A program made the position numbers and the translations under genes. Below the pieces are notes generated by a model, which worked only from the letters and a program-made list of their open reading frames with translations, searched no databases and was not told the DNA's origin. Positions 1 through 14,604 of a stretch of 64,000 bases of DNA are shown in pieces; the stretch's first letter is position 1; each line of letters starts with the position of its first letter. Source of the stretch: Oreocharis arfaki (taxonomy: Eukaryota; Chordata; Aves; Passeriformes; Paramythiidae). The stretch covers positions 1-64,000 of the forward strand of contig VZRR01007993.1 of the NCBI GenBank assembly GCA_013398015.1. The letters run 5' to 3'.

Positions 1-3000
1 TGTTTAGCTGTGTTCAGGGGGGTGAGTTGACACGCGTAAGGCATTTTGTGCTACTTTGTCCCACATTACAGCAGCTTTGGCAAAAAGGGTTGCTTTATAA
101 GAGACGCTTACAAATAACCCAGAGCTTTGTAGATCAGGACTGAGGCTTTGTAGTTGCTACCGCAAGAAACTGGTAAGATCCTAACGTGGAGGCAATTGCA
201 TCTTGCAGTACAGGTTTAGGAAAGTGACCAAGGCAGAGCTCCAGCCAGAAGATCAGCATTTCCTCTTGCATACCTAGAGCTGCATTCCTGCCTGAGTGTG
301 TGGATGCATGGATTACTTCAGCAAGCAATCACCCAGAAGGAGGAGGAGGGAATAAACTTGGAGCTTGCACGTAGCAGCATATTTTTAGCACTGTTGATGT
401 GACATTAAACGGGACAAAAGAAAGTGGGAAGCACTGAATCCTGGTCTGCCCTTCTTTCTAGTCCTGTCACTGAACATAAGTACAACGAGGCAAGAGCTAC
501 CTTTTCCTTAAGCTAATGCTGGTCTTACAGAGGCACTGCTGGAACAGTTGAGGTAGGCTTTGGTTACATCAGTGGGAAAAGAGCTGTCTCGGAGAGGTCT
601 CATCAGTGCATTTTTGGTTGGAGGTTATGTGAAACATTACCATACAGTCTCACACAGGTGTTCAGAAGAGGAGTGCAGAAATTCCTGTAGGGGCTTGAAT
701 GTTGTGGTAAAAGAGGCTTTTCATGAACAAGTAGCAATTGCATATTTTAATGTTTTGGGGTGAGGAAAGATAAGAGCCCCCGTAACAGTTGGATCAATTG
801 CTGCCACAAAGTCATGCAGGGCAATTCAAGTGATTGAATTCTGGGTGAGGCATCAAGAAAAGGAGTGTTAGTATGGAGAGACAGCCCCTGTTGATGAGCT
901 AAAGCAGTTCTGGGAAACAGTTCTAGGAATGGAACTCTCTAGAATTCAGTTAAGTTGAAAGATTGTTCTCTGGCATGCTGTTGGTTTGATACTTGCCTGA
1001 ATGAGATACTCAAGTGTAACTTGAGAGTTATAATGAGTGAGAGACCAGTTCCAGAAATAAGTTTGGCTATGGAGACTCTGTAGAAAAAACCCTGTTTTTT
1101 CCAAAGATATTCCTCAGGAATGTGTGAGTTATGGGTGATACTTATGAAGATGTTCACTGTCCTCTGCTGCTGCTCACACTGAAATTCAGAACGAACACTA
1201 GGAAAAGCTCCTTCATTAGAAGTATAGGGCAGCACTGGAACAAACAGGGAATTTCTGGACTATCCACTCTGGGAAATTTTCAGGACTGCTGATGGGGTGT
1301 CCAGGTTCCTGGATCACATGTATGCCTGGGTTTTGTGAGGGTGTGTTTTTACAGATAATTTTTGCCTGTTCTGGAGCTAAGTTTCTCACTTTCTGTGCAA
1401 ATTAGTTGTCATATGCAATTCATTTTTCTAGACTCTTCTGGAGATGAGTTGGAGGGCATTGGAGGTCTTTGGTGGTCTTGTTGGTAGCTGTTGGCAGCCC
1501 ATGCCTACTTCTAGCCCTCATTCCTGCACTTGTGCTGTGCTGTGTTGTGCTTATCTCCAGAAACCAGAGCAAGGATGTTTAACCCAGAAAAATGCTGCCT
1601 TACCTCAGTATGGCCTGCTTCTCCAGTCACATCTAGTGAGGCATCAAGCCTCCCTCAAGCAATGGTTGCTTATTTTCATCTCTCCTTGAGAAGAAGATTC
1701 CACTGGATGAGGAGAAGCGAGAGTAGGGTAGCTTGTATTTCACTTTTAAACTATATAGTCTGCTGCACTGATGGTAGCAAAGGCAGGCTGAAGAAACACA
1801 AACTATGTGTGGAATGAGTTTGTGCTGCAGACAAATGATAAGGCACTGGGGAGTATCTGCCACTTCCTAACAGGATGGAAAATAGAGCAATGCCTGGTGG
1901 TCCTTAATTTCTAGGACCATCCAAAATGTTTCCTTCCTGTTGCTTCTCCTATAGAAGGAAGCACTACCCTCACCCCTAAGTTCTGTGCATCAAGGGAGCA
2001 GTGCTTCAACTCTTGATTGAACATGAAGGTCATGCAGGAAACCTTTCTGCGTTTAATACTTCATTGTTGAGAGTTAGCAGTTACCTTTTTTGAAAGGGCT
2101 GATGGTCACTTGTAGTACATACTGCAAAACACTTTCTGATGGCAATTTTACTATATTAATACCTTCCTGGTAACAAAGATCCATTCTTGAGGAAAAGGAA
2201 CAAAAGCAGATTTGCTGAACGTAGGCGAAAAATTAATTTTGCTCAACCACTTTTAATTTGTTCAGGATTCTGAAAAGTAGAAAGTAGAAAGGTTGAAGAT
2301 TTTCGTATCTTGAATTGAACACAAATAGATGTAATCATAGCCCAGAACTGGCAGAAATCCCCAAAGCAATTTCACATTTTTCTCTATGAGACAGAAATTG
2401 AATCATTGCCATTCTCTCTGTGCTGTATCATGTTTCTGGATCTTGAAGAATGTTTGGAAATCAAACATGGGAAAACTATAGTGTTTTTTAAATGTTATGT
2501 TTTTAAATGATGTGAAATGAACCAACAGGATTTTCTTTAACCATTTAAAACTGAAAATTCAGGGAATAGCCATCAAAAACTTTTCCCCTGTGGAACAGAT
2601 TTAAAATTGTTTTCACAGAAATCCCATGCATCTCATAAAATGCTACTGACAGTACATTTATCACCATTTTACTGCTTCTTAAAAATGCAGCTGTTGGTGA
2701 TGATTTTATATAACAAAAATGATAGAGAAAATCATTAGATTTTTCATTCTCAAGCAAGAACTTAGTGGTTTAATATTCTTCTTTAGTAGATGCACTTTGA
2801 AATATATCCAGATCAAACCTGAAATATCAATTGAGTTAAGTGATAAACAGACAAAGAGTAATTCTTAGCAAAGCTCTTGAGCCAAAACTCAGCTCTTTCA
2901 ACCTGAGACAACAAAAGCAAAATGCAAAGTATTTGTATTTTAAATTCCAGCAGAGGAAAGGACATGACTTGTCTTTCTCTCTGCTTTTCTTTAATAGATA

Positions 3001-6000
3001 ATGTTGTCATGAATGTGATGGAACAGATCTCAATTAAAAATACAGCAGCTTTCCTTATAGCAATCTTATCTACAATCTTTTAAGTGAATTGACCCTGATA
3101 TTTACATATTAAAAAAAAATCCAAGGAAAATGTCGGTGGGTTTTTTTTGTCAGGAGAGAAGTAGCTAAGTCTTAACAAGAAAGATTTTCTTTTTTTGATT
3201 TCATTTTATTCTTAATTACAATATATTCTAGGTTACACTGCATTTTTCTGTGAAAGAAACTGTATGTGCTGAAGGATTGTGATGATAAATGATTCCTGTG
3301 ATGACTTTCAGTTCCTCCCCAGTTTCTAAGGCTTAGAAGTCAGGGCTGTGGGCCTTCAACCTTGCCAATGACTTGGGGTGACACAGTGCTGCATTGTGTG
3401 ATGGATTGCCTGGGGTTTTCAGGGGCTCCAGTGCACTTTAAAGTTTGGGAAATAGGATTATCAGAGCAAATTTAATTTTCACTTTGTTTTATTTGCTTTG
3501 TTTTATTCAAAGGCATTATGATACAAGTGTCAGTAACAGGATTACAGGCTATTTCTTTGTTCTCCAGTGGTGATTTTGCTTAGGAATCACCATTACCAAC
3601 TACATGAGGATACAATGTGACCTGAAAAAAAGAGTAGTTACCCACAGTGGTCTTATAATTAAAATATGGTAAAGTAAAACCTAATATTTCATCCTTCTGT
3701 TTCCAGTTGAATATTTTTTGCATTTTTTCAGAACATATGCTTCTTGATATATGCAGAAAATCTAAGTCAAATGATTGAGATGTCCAGAGAAAGGGAAAGT
3801 TGGCATTTTCACCCTTCACCCTTTCACCACATAATGGCGGTCAAAGGGATGAGTCCAGAAATGGTTGTGCAAAGTGCTCTCAGAAATTAACCCCTGGCAG
3901 CATGGTCTGGTGGTAACACTCTCATAATTACTAGGGACAAGTTAAACCAGTTTCTTAAAACCAGCTAAATTTGTAGACATTAGTCATTTTTAAGAAGCAG
4001 AAATGATCAGACCCCTTCACCTCTAGGAGCACTGCCTCTGTGGAGTGCTCAAGTACTGCAGATATGAGTGTCATATAAAAGGGTGGAAATAATTTTCATG
4101 ATGCTCTGGGCACTGTAAGGCTTGGGAGGGGTCTGAGATCAGGCATTGCAGAATTAGGATGTGCTTTGACACGTGCTGAAGTAGATTTTCGGAATATACT
4201 CCAGTAGCAATATTACATATTCCTTAAAATTCAGAACTTATTTGAACAGTTGGGCCCACTATTCTGAAGGAATCCCTTTGCTGTTTCTGTATTGGAGTTT
4301 CTCGATAGGAAACTATTTAGAACAGAATTACTTATATGCTGTTATGTTTGTTGTGTGTTGTAGATATCTTGTAAAACATTATTTGTCTATGAAATCGTGT
4401 ATTAGAATTTTCTAATTAATGTTTTTGTGTTCTGTTTTCATTACTATTTCTCATACAAAATGTTACAGGTTTAGATGTTCCTTCATTAATGATGAAGGAG
4501 AAAGTTGCCTTCTTTCAGACTCCTTAAACAAGAGCAATTTGTTCCAATAATGGAATTATATTTAAAAAATGGCTTTTGCATAAACCACAAATAGTTACAG
4601 TAGTTATCTCACTGGGCTGTCTCAGGGTGGCAGTGATTCTGTTTGATAGTTGTTTGTCTTCCTTTAAAAGTACTTCAATTTTCTTGTATTTTAGCTACCC
4701 TATTTTTGATGTCTGTGAGAGGGTACAGTTCTAAATGGATATCCAGCACCTTACACGTGTAGCCAAGAATTTATCAAATTTTCATTGCATGTGAATGATT
4801 TAGAGGGCTAGTCACTGACATAAAATATATTTAGGTCCCTTCAGAAGCAGCTAGCCGCTTTCAATCAATGCCTGAGCGAGCACATCATGATGTTCCGGTA
4901 AATCTGTAGTTACTTACATGTAACTACTTGCAAACAGACTGTACTACATGTAAAGTGATGATCTGTGTGAAACACTGCCCTACGGTAGAACAGATGCCAA
5001 ACAATGGAGAACAGTAATTTTGTATTTGCAGGTGTGGGACATGCAGGCATGGGACAGAATTTGCAGCATGAAGTATGAAGGGAGTTGATAAGCTGTTTTG
5101 TAAAACCACCTTTCACTTTTGACGCAGAATGCAAAGGTATTTTTAGCATTATTGGATGTTTCTGAGTTCAATGCACTGGCTTTTGCTCTCAAAAGAAGAG
5201 ACCAGGACTTTTTCAGAGTGTGACTGTTCCTGCTTCTGAGAGAAGCAGGCCATTCTGGGCAGTATCCTAGCCAAACATTCTTTTTTTGTCTGAGCAGCGG
5301 AGGAAATTGTGAGAGGGACTTTAGTGCTCCAGCTTAGCGAACCCAAAAGGAATCAGATAATATTTGGATTCCAAATGATTGTTTTGGAAACCAGTGGAGA
5401 ATATAAATGATTGCATAAGTATTAATAATATTTGTATCATCATTAGCATTACTAATATTGTAATTTTCTATGATGTATTTTGCAATGTCACTTACGAATG
5501 ATCTACATTGGGGCCTTTTAGCTCAAGTTTAGGAGTAACCAGTGACTACTCATCTGCAGAACACACTGCACATGCTATTGTATACTAAATTTTTCATATG
5601 AATTCTTTGTAAATGTCTTTCAAGTTCATATGTTTTTTTTAAGCTGCTATATTCCATATTGGAATATATAGAAAAAGCATGAATTCAAGTGATCTTGAAG
5701 GAATATTCAGAAGACTGTGAACAACTTTTTTCCCATCTAATTCATGAATAAACATCTCAAACTGTTATATCCTTGAACTCAATACATAGTTCCCTAATTA
5801 AATGTGTGTAATTTAAAAACATGTAGATTTCATAAACAGAAAGTTATTGCCATAATTTACAATTTATGTAGGTTTTTGTACTGGAAGATAAGGCATGTTT
5901 TAAAGCAGTATTAATGAAGTTTTAAAACCATACTTATATAATAAGTTTAAAATTATTTGTTTGCTGTTGCTTTCATTTCAGAGGAATGAACATGTCTGAC

Positions 6001-9000
6001 AAAAATCGTCAGAAAGTACATTTATATCTATTAGCTGTGTGTTGAAATCAGTTACTTAGAATTTCAGTGAAGTGACTGGCTAGGTATTACGTGGAATGGC
6101 AAGTACTAAGGGTGTTTGGAACTACTAAGCCACAAAGAAATTGAAAGGCACTTTTAAACTTTTTAAAATAGACACAGAACAATGAATGATGAAACAATGA
6201 AACTCCACAATGAACTCAGTGGAGTTCATTTGCACTAGCCAGTTACTTTTCAAATTTGCTTTATTGTGTTATCACCTCTTAAGTTCACATTTTTGGCCTG
6301 TTGTTGTGGTGTGTCATTCCCGTCTGTCCTCCTCCATCTGAACTGGAGCACTCCACTGTCGGAAACGCCTCTGGTGCCTGGTTTCGTAATGCGGCATCTC
6401 TGCTTTTCCTGAGCACTGCGTGCTGCCTGTCACAGATGTGGGTCTGTGATACCTGAGTAACAAATCCCAGCCTGGCTTTGGGTGTGAGATGAGCACCTGG
6501 ATGTCGAGCTGAGCCAAGGCAGCAGCACCTTTGGATAAGCAACAGTGGTAGCACAGGTACCTAAGAACATTTTATCCCCATATTTAGGCACATGTGGGTT
6601 TACAGGTTCAGAAAATAGATAAACATTGAATGGAGGAGAAATAGGGGTTGAAAGGTTGAACCTAGGAGAACTTTTGAGGCATAAGTGGTGTTTTGAATAG
6701 TTTTGGAGGGCAGCTTCCACATTTTGTTTTTCCTGAAGCAATGGGACTTACCAAAATCATGTTACTCTTCACTGCATATGTCAGTAAAATCAATGCTGCA
6801 GGGAAAAGTACTGGTGAAGTGAAAAAGTGGGGTGAATCTGTCAGGGTCTTCTCACTCGGTGGTGCTGTGGCAAAATGTGGTGTGCACCACAAAACTTTTT
6901 AGTGCTGCATACCAGAAATGTGGTTGTAATACACACATTGGACAAGACTTCAGAAGAAAGCTGATAGTAAGACAGGAGGGGCAGAGAGTCCTAAAAATTA
7001 TTAAAAGAAGGTGGAGAAAAAGTAATAGGAGTCTGAAATGGGAGAAATGAAAGAAAAAGGAAAAAAGGTAATTACTTTCGAAAAAGGAAGTAAAAAAGAC
7101 TACAAGATGGTGGGAGCGAGAATTAAATAGATATGTGTGAATATAAAAGGTCAAGAAACATGGGAATAGAGATAGAGAATGAAAAATAGGGGATGTGTTG
7201 GGCTGAATCTTCAGCAATCTTATCCTTTTAATAATTGATGTGTGACTAGCTATATTTTGTTGGTCAATATAATAATTCCATTATTTGTGCCTAATATTAA
7301 GTTTCCTCACACTTTTGGTAAATAATTGCATAGAATTCACAGATAACTTGAGAGAACACCTGTAAGTAGCTTGTAAGTATGGCTCAACAGCAGAAACTCC
7401 CTCTGCTAATATGTTCATAACAACCTTTCACATTGGTGAAGCGATTCTCCCAGCATCTGTTAATTCTCCACTAGACACTTATAAGCCTCTTCCGTGAAAA
7501 AGTTTGGTTGTGCTTTTTCACATACTGCAGGATGTGGGATTTCAGCAAGGAGGCTAAAACCTCATTGCTGTTGCATTTTTCTTGCTGGCTTCATCCGCAC
7601 AGCTTTCCACGTGGGTTGATGCTGATACTAGGGAAAACTCTTTTCCTTCTGTACAAACAAGTTTTGCCATTGATTTCCATACCTAGCCTAGCTGAACCGT
7701 AAACAAGACTTCCCTCCTTTCCCTCTGGCACTTTATATAAAGCACTTGACTGCACTTGTAACCCAGTCTTAACCAATAGTTTTTGTGTTGATCTAGAGAA
7801 ACAGATGTAGATAGGTATACAGAAGACTTTATATCCTGGGACTGCTGTATAACTAGAAGATTTATTTCTACTCAGAAAGCTGAGAGTGATACTTTGTATC
7901 ATATCTTCAAGTGAGAATGCTTCAGCTCTTTGCTTGATTTATTTTGCTATTATTCTTTCTACGGTTAATATCTCTCCAGCATTGCAGACAATCCTCCTTT
8001 GCAGCTACTCTCTCAGTGATGTTGTTGCCTTCTCACTCGACAGCACTACGCAATGTGTCACATTTTTGGTTGACCTCTTGTTCTCCTGTATTTTCTGAAG
8101 TGTTTACAGGATTTGTGGCACTCCTTCTCGCTGTACTCCAGGCATGTTAGGCAGCTGCTGTGCTCCAGCCTGGCAGGAGCTTTGGGCATTATAGCAAGAA
8201 TTGTCCTTTCATAGCTTTGCAGTGCTCTCCAGTCCCATGGTTGGTTCTTTACTTGAGTCTAGAGATAACCTTGGATTTTTTCAGCATTAAGAAGCCTGAA
8301 GTAATATCAGATAACATAAATTAGATTGTGCAGTTGCCCTGGTTGTGGGATCTTAAAAGGTTGTATTTTGGTTCCTTTGTTTTCATTTTGGCTGTCTTCT
8401 GTCACTTACAGGAGCAACAGACTGACTGCTATTAATCTTTAATTTCTGAAATATTATTTGTTTTTTTGGCATGTACTTGCCAACCTGTTCCTCTCTGATA
8501 AATACTTGGGGCTACGGCTTTGCGTGGATCTATGCACACACTTCATTAGCAGCACTCCTCCACTGATTTTGTTTGGATTGCTTCTGTGATCTAATATCCG
8601 CAGGGACCAGAGTTTGCAGTTGAAAAATTTGATAACTCCATGAAAATAATTACTGTTAGCATTGTGTGTCTGGCTGCTAGTACTGAGATGAATGTGATCA
8701 CTGACTGCATTTCCCTTTAGGAAAAGCACTTACACTGTTCATTGCTAGTGCTCAGCTTCATGTGGCTCCTTTTCTACAAATGCAGCCAGTTTTGATTATA
8801 TACCATTCTGTTTTGATTGAAAAAAACAGCAACAAAGCCCAAAACACTAAAAAGTCAAATACTTTTTTTTAAAGCTTACCATCATAGAACCTAGGTTCAT
8901 CCAAGCCAGCTGTCTTGGATACTGAAATAGTCCCTTTTCCTGTCTGTTATTATGGGCTCTCTATACAGGTTTGGCTGCAATAAAGACAGGTAAAATTTGG

Positions 9001-12000
9001 GGAAAATCCCCTGAACACACATAAGACTTTTTTTTAAAGGATTTTCTTGAAAACTCTTGTAACTGTTTCCTGGTTTTAGCAGCATTTTAATATGTAGGGG
9101 TACCCCTGTTAGGGGTATATATGTGTCTATGTCTATTTCTACCCAGTTTTGAAATAACTAATTTACACTGATTATACTGGAAGATAACAGTAATTTCTTG
9201 CTCTCTGGAGTAGAATGGGATGAAGGGAATGCTAGTTACTTAGTGCAAAAAATATTTATAATTCTTGTGTTTATTTGGATTTTTCACTTCTCTGTTTTTT
9301 TTTTTTTTTCCCTGTAGAGTTGATTTAAAAGTGCTCAAAAAATATTGACCTTGCATAATATGACAGTTTTTCTCCCCTGAAATACTTCTTTCGGTCATGT
9401 AGGAGATGAATTTGATATAAAGGGTATGTGTCTCCTTCAGCTTGGCACAAGAGTTCGTATTTGGTAACGCATAGCAGCAGTGACTGATGAAATACAGTAG
9501 TTAGCCTGATGGCTAATTTAAAAGTAAAAGGAAAATGGGATGTTTGGACAGAAAGAAAAAGGATGTTGTATGTAAAATATTTCTTGTCACAAACAGGTCA
9601 AAGCTTATTTTGTGTAGCAATGATAGCTCACTAATGAGATCCAAAATATTACTGAGAAATCCCCATGTATCTGATTCTTCAGAAAACAGTTAAGGTGTTT
9701 AGGAAGAGGGTTTTGAGCCCTGGTTTGGTGTTTCACTGCCCTAAAAAAAGGGACAGGGACAATGCAGCAGAAAGAAACATTATAAAAAACCCCCCTTATC
9801 TCTTACTGTTTGTGTTCTCCCCTAATAAGATGGAGGTAAAAATTGAATTAGCAGCATTAGTCACAGTCTAAGATTTGAGTTCCGCAGAAAAACATTCTGC
9901 AGTCAAATTCTGCTGCTATTCTTAGGAATTTTTCAAATTTGCCCAAAAGGATGGAAGATGAGACCACTGCTGCTGAGTCACATTGATAACAAACAGAATG
10001 GTTAATATCAAGTAGGTGTTTGGCTCCAACACTAACCCTCCTTGCCAGTAAATATCTCTACTGAAATAATGTATGAGGAACGGAGGATTGGACCAAGGAC
10101 AAATGTTTTGAAGTAATATTGTAAAAGCAGGTAAGGTGATGGCTTGCATTTTTTGTTCGTGCTTTGGGTGCTTCCTGGTGTAGAACTGAGGCTTAACCTG
10201 CATTTGTTAATTCTGGAAAAAAAATGGTATGAGTGAGAGAGGATTATAATATTCCTTGCTTGGCTCACTGCTGTGAGACCAGTGTTGGCAATATGAGGCC
10301 AGAAAACAGGAGTGGATGACTCAATTGGTGGTCCAGTCCATCAAGCTCAGTGCCCTGTCCTTGGCTGTTACCTGCAGTTCATGCTTATGGAAAAAAAAGG
10401 CATAGTGAAAAGGACAGATATTCCTGTGGCTTCCTGTTTCCCCTGAGCTTAGTGTAAATAAGTGCATCTGTTCACTGTGGATGTATTTTCTTTGGTTTTG
10501 ATCTGTTTTTCTTTTTGGCATCTGGAACTTCCTGATGCAGCAAGTTTCATAATAATTATCTGTTATATGAACTGCCACTTTTGTTTGTATGATAAATTCA
10601 TGTGGTGCCTCACGGCAATTTTGTTCTTATACCAAGAATCCATGACATTGGAGTAGAAATTTAGCTTTATTCAGGCCTGGTTTCCTATACAATATTATAG
10701 TAGGCATAGTCTTGCTCTGGGTACCCACTGGCTCATATTTACAGTGAATGTTGTGCACGAATGGTTCAACTAATGTTGCTTAGACAGGAATCATATCCCC
10801 TCTTTGAGATGTCTATAATGTCCATCTGAGTGAGAATAATCTGATTTTTTTAATATCAGTTAAAAAATCAAGACTATGATTAATCTGATCCGTATTAAAT
10901 ATTTACCTTTGAGTAGGATGGGCTGCATCCCAGAAGGGCCAGTTCCTCTGTATTGCATGTAAAGAGAATGTGACTTAGATGTAGGTTTCTGTTCTGGACA
11001 CCTTTGCATTTGGTCAGATAAATATTGCTTTTGGGGAGATCATTTACTACAGAAGAAGACATATACATTTTATTCATGTATACAGCCTGAAACAGCTGCT
11101 TTATGAAATCATTCACCATATAATAGACTGGTAAAATGCATTTTACTTTCTGTCCTTCCTCAGACACCTTTGGGCAGGTGGTAGCTAGACCCTTTGGGTA
11201 ATAGCTAACGTGCTTTTGCAGTACAGAAAGAAGATGCAAGGAAATTTTATCCAATGAATACTCTTAACCAGGATTTTTTCTGAAAGCCTGACATCATGGT
11301 GTGCCCACCTTTTTTTTTTTTGTGAAATTGTCTATAACCTCAAGAGAGCCCATTCCTTGGATGATATAAGTGTTTCATTTAGATTGTAAAGAGAGCTCCC
11401 AGCACAGTGTGTCTTCAAAGGTCACCCAGAACATTTTGATTAATGCTATCTTGTGTCTGTTTGGCAGCTAGGAAAAGGGAGGAAAAGAGAATACAAAAAA
11501 AAAAGGAAGGCAAGGTGAAAAAACCACTTTGCTCCTTTAACTAAAGCAAGGTGGTAGGTAAATGTTATCCTCACAAGCACATGGTGTGCGGTGGGTTGAG
11601 GAATAAGAGATGATCCCAGGGCCGAGGCAAGAGGAGAGCTGGTCTCTGTGCCTGGAAGATAGTGAGCCTCAGCTTGCAAGTGCCTTGGTGGTGTGCCTCT
11701 ACTTGAGAGCTTGCCATCTTAAATCCATTCCAAAAATTTGATCTCCCTGATGGCTGAGGAATCTGTTGCTGCCATACTGAACACTGGCACAAAAACGTTG
11801 CCTTGCGATTGATGTTGCCCTTCTGATGTCAACTCTTTCCTGATCCTGATGCCTGATCAAACTGCATACAGTTTGATTCCACTAGGTAATTGGAAATTAT
11901 ATTTTGATTTTAACCATTTTCCAGTAGGAAAATATGAGAGAAAAGTTTATTCAAAGACATAAACAATTCTAGACTGAGCCAATAAGTAAGCTTCAAGAAC

Positions 12001-14580
12001 CTCTAGTATTTGGCTTATCCTGGTTTTGCAGTTTCTGTAACTAACAGCAAATGGCATTTACTTCCTAGTTGTGCTTTCTGGCATTCTAGCACTGTGCTTT
12101 CTTAAAAAAAAAAACCCCAAAGACCTTCAGACCTGTTTCTTGATTGTTCTGGCATTCCAGCATTCATTCCCACAAACATTTCAGGTGCCGGCATTATATT
12201 TCAATACAGAAATTGTAAAGAAAATATCAGAGTATCCTTTTAAATTTATTCAGGATCTCTGCTATGAACTTTGGATGTGGAAGGCAGGCTCTAGATGTTT
12301 GAGACCTACAGAAGATTTCAATATTTTACTTGCTAGTCTTCAGGAATAACTGAAGAGGTGAGAGTGGGTAGACCCCACATTACAGTAATTTTTCTCCTAC
12401 TAATTCAGAATCTGATCTTGCTTCAATTATCTGATTTTCATTCCCTAAAATCAAAAATGTAGAAATTCTTGTTTTAGACAACAGGGCTAATCAGTAGGCT
12501 GTGATTCATCTCTCCTGAATTTAGATAGCTGCATTTACATCTGAAGAGATTGTCTAGGCTCCTGTTGCAGTCAGCCGAAGGAAGTAGGGACTTCTTGGGC
12601 ATTATTTTCTGATGTAGTTTAGATGCCTCTCTCATGGTGAGATGTACTGTTCTCTAAAAAGTGCCTATTCTCTCACCTCTGACCACAACAGAGCCTTGAA
12701 CAAGCTCACATGCAGGTTTGGTAAATATTTATGTTTCCTTGACTGTCTGTACAGAAAATGTCCATTTAAGTTTGCATAAACTTTGGCTTTTCATATTATT
12801 GCAATGCTATTTTTTGTCTTTCGATTTATTTAATTCATTGCTCAGAGTTGTATTCGATGTGGAACAGAGGTATCAGCAAGCACACCAAGATTTTAGATGT
12901 GAAGTTCAAGATACACACAAGTGAAAATGCAGAGAAAATGTAGACTGAAATCTGGGCACAGTCCCAAGAAACAGCTGTTGACACTCCTACTCCTGTGGAA
13001 AGTGTTAGGCTATTTTAAGAGCCACTGGTTTTGATTGATAGCAGAGGGGATTCCAGTCTGAAAGAGTATTTTCAGCATGGTAAGTATGTCAGGCATTTAT
13101 TATCTTACACACTCTGGTCTTTTCTTCATGTTTTCTGAAGCTGTTTTTTCCCCACAACCTCTTTCAATATTCTACTACGCCCTATGTATTCTTTCTGTTA
13201 CATTGGGCAAGCTAACAAGGCTCTGCTCATGTTTCTCACTTGAACAATAAAGGATCAAATGATTAGGAGAGCATTCAATTTGTACTGTTAATTATGTGAA
13301 TTTAAGTATAGCAGTTTCCAGGTTGTAATAACCATAGCTCTTTCCTTTTAGGGAATATTGCTATTCAGACTTCACCGCTGCAGTGGGGTGGACCCACAAA
13401 GCTTGTAGATTCCTTTACTGAATTGTCAAAGAGAATAGTCCTGGAAGGTTACTCTCCTTGCTGTGTTTGTAAATTCAAGATGGTCTCTATGATTTAGTAG
13501 TTACTAGTGAAGAAAGAAAAAAATTGTGAAGGGACATCACCTGCCCTGAGAGAGGGCAATCACACCTGCAGAAAAAAATTGGCTGTGTGACAAACGCAAT
13601 GATCTGCATTTTCCTTGGCAACTCCATTGTGTTTTGGGAAAATAGAATTAAGAAATGTGGAGAAAAAAAATCTACTCATGGGATGATTTGCATATACTTA
13701 AACACTTTTCACCCAATATTAATTTGTCAAAAAGACCTGGAAATTTTTTAACTAGTATGCATTCACTGATCATCACAGATATAGTCAGTGTATCTGCCTT
13801 CAAATAATCAATGAAAGCTTTGCTTGGACTGCAGAGAACTTTTCTACGCCTGTGTCATGAAAGTGCAGGACAGAAATATGTGGAAATATCTCACTTCCAT
13901 TGCTTGAACTTTGCTTAATTCCAGAGTGTATATACTCTGTTGAGTATCAATTAAAGCAGTAAAATTATGCAGGAAGTCTGCAAAAATTCTTTCAAGAACT
14001 AACTGGAATTACAGCAACAGAAGAGCCAGTTGATTGTTCTCATCTAGTTTTCCATTTCTTTTAGAAAATCATAATGCAGAAAAATTCAGTTCTAGGAAAA
14101 AAAGTGCCTTGCAATATAAAATCTTGACAGACAAAACAGCTTTTCTCATTTAAACAAGAGTAACTTTACAAAGCACACTCTGTCTACAAATAAAGAAGGA
14201 CATTTGAAGGAAGAGAGAGGGTTATATCTCAGCTGATAAACCTTATTAATACACATAGCCAAGCTGTGCTGCATCACCAAGAGCGATGTACTCAATAACA
14301 AAATAAATCAAACATGTTTTTTGCAAGGGTGAGCTGAAGTGTGATATATGTGTGCCTGTAGACACATAGTGGCACAGACAGAAATTAAATCCATTATATT
14401 TATCGAAGATACTGACCATGGTACCCACAGCAGGTGAACCCATTTAGTACCTGCATAACTGAACCAGTTACTCTGCCTTGTTGCACCTGGTGTTGGATTA
14501 ACCTAATTTCCTTTGTGCTTGCACTTACTGGAATGAAATCAGAAGTCATTGGCAGCATTTTTTAAAAAATGTTTTTTCTT

Positions 14581-14604
14581 AGGCTGTTTCGTACAAAACA
14601 GCCT
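14581..14604. repeat. Inverted repeat, 9-bp perfect stem
   Basis: AGGCTGTTT at 14581-14589 is followed by a 6-base loop and its exact reverse complement AAACAGCCT at 14596-14604. It could fold as a small hairpin. No role is evident, and such stems arise by chance in long windows. Confidence 0.6.

Noticed and set aside
7038..7067. Short ATG-led, lysine-rich mini-exon followed by GTAATT, considered as the MLIP start exon
   Set aside because: It lies in a purine-rich tract where such codons and a GT arise by chance; the sequence does not match the conserved MLIP start.
12926..13035. 35-codon micropeptide frame with a hydrophobic stretch
   Set aside because: No resemblance to a known micropeptide, no start context or conservation evidence; common by chance.
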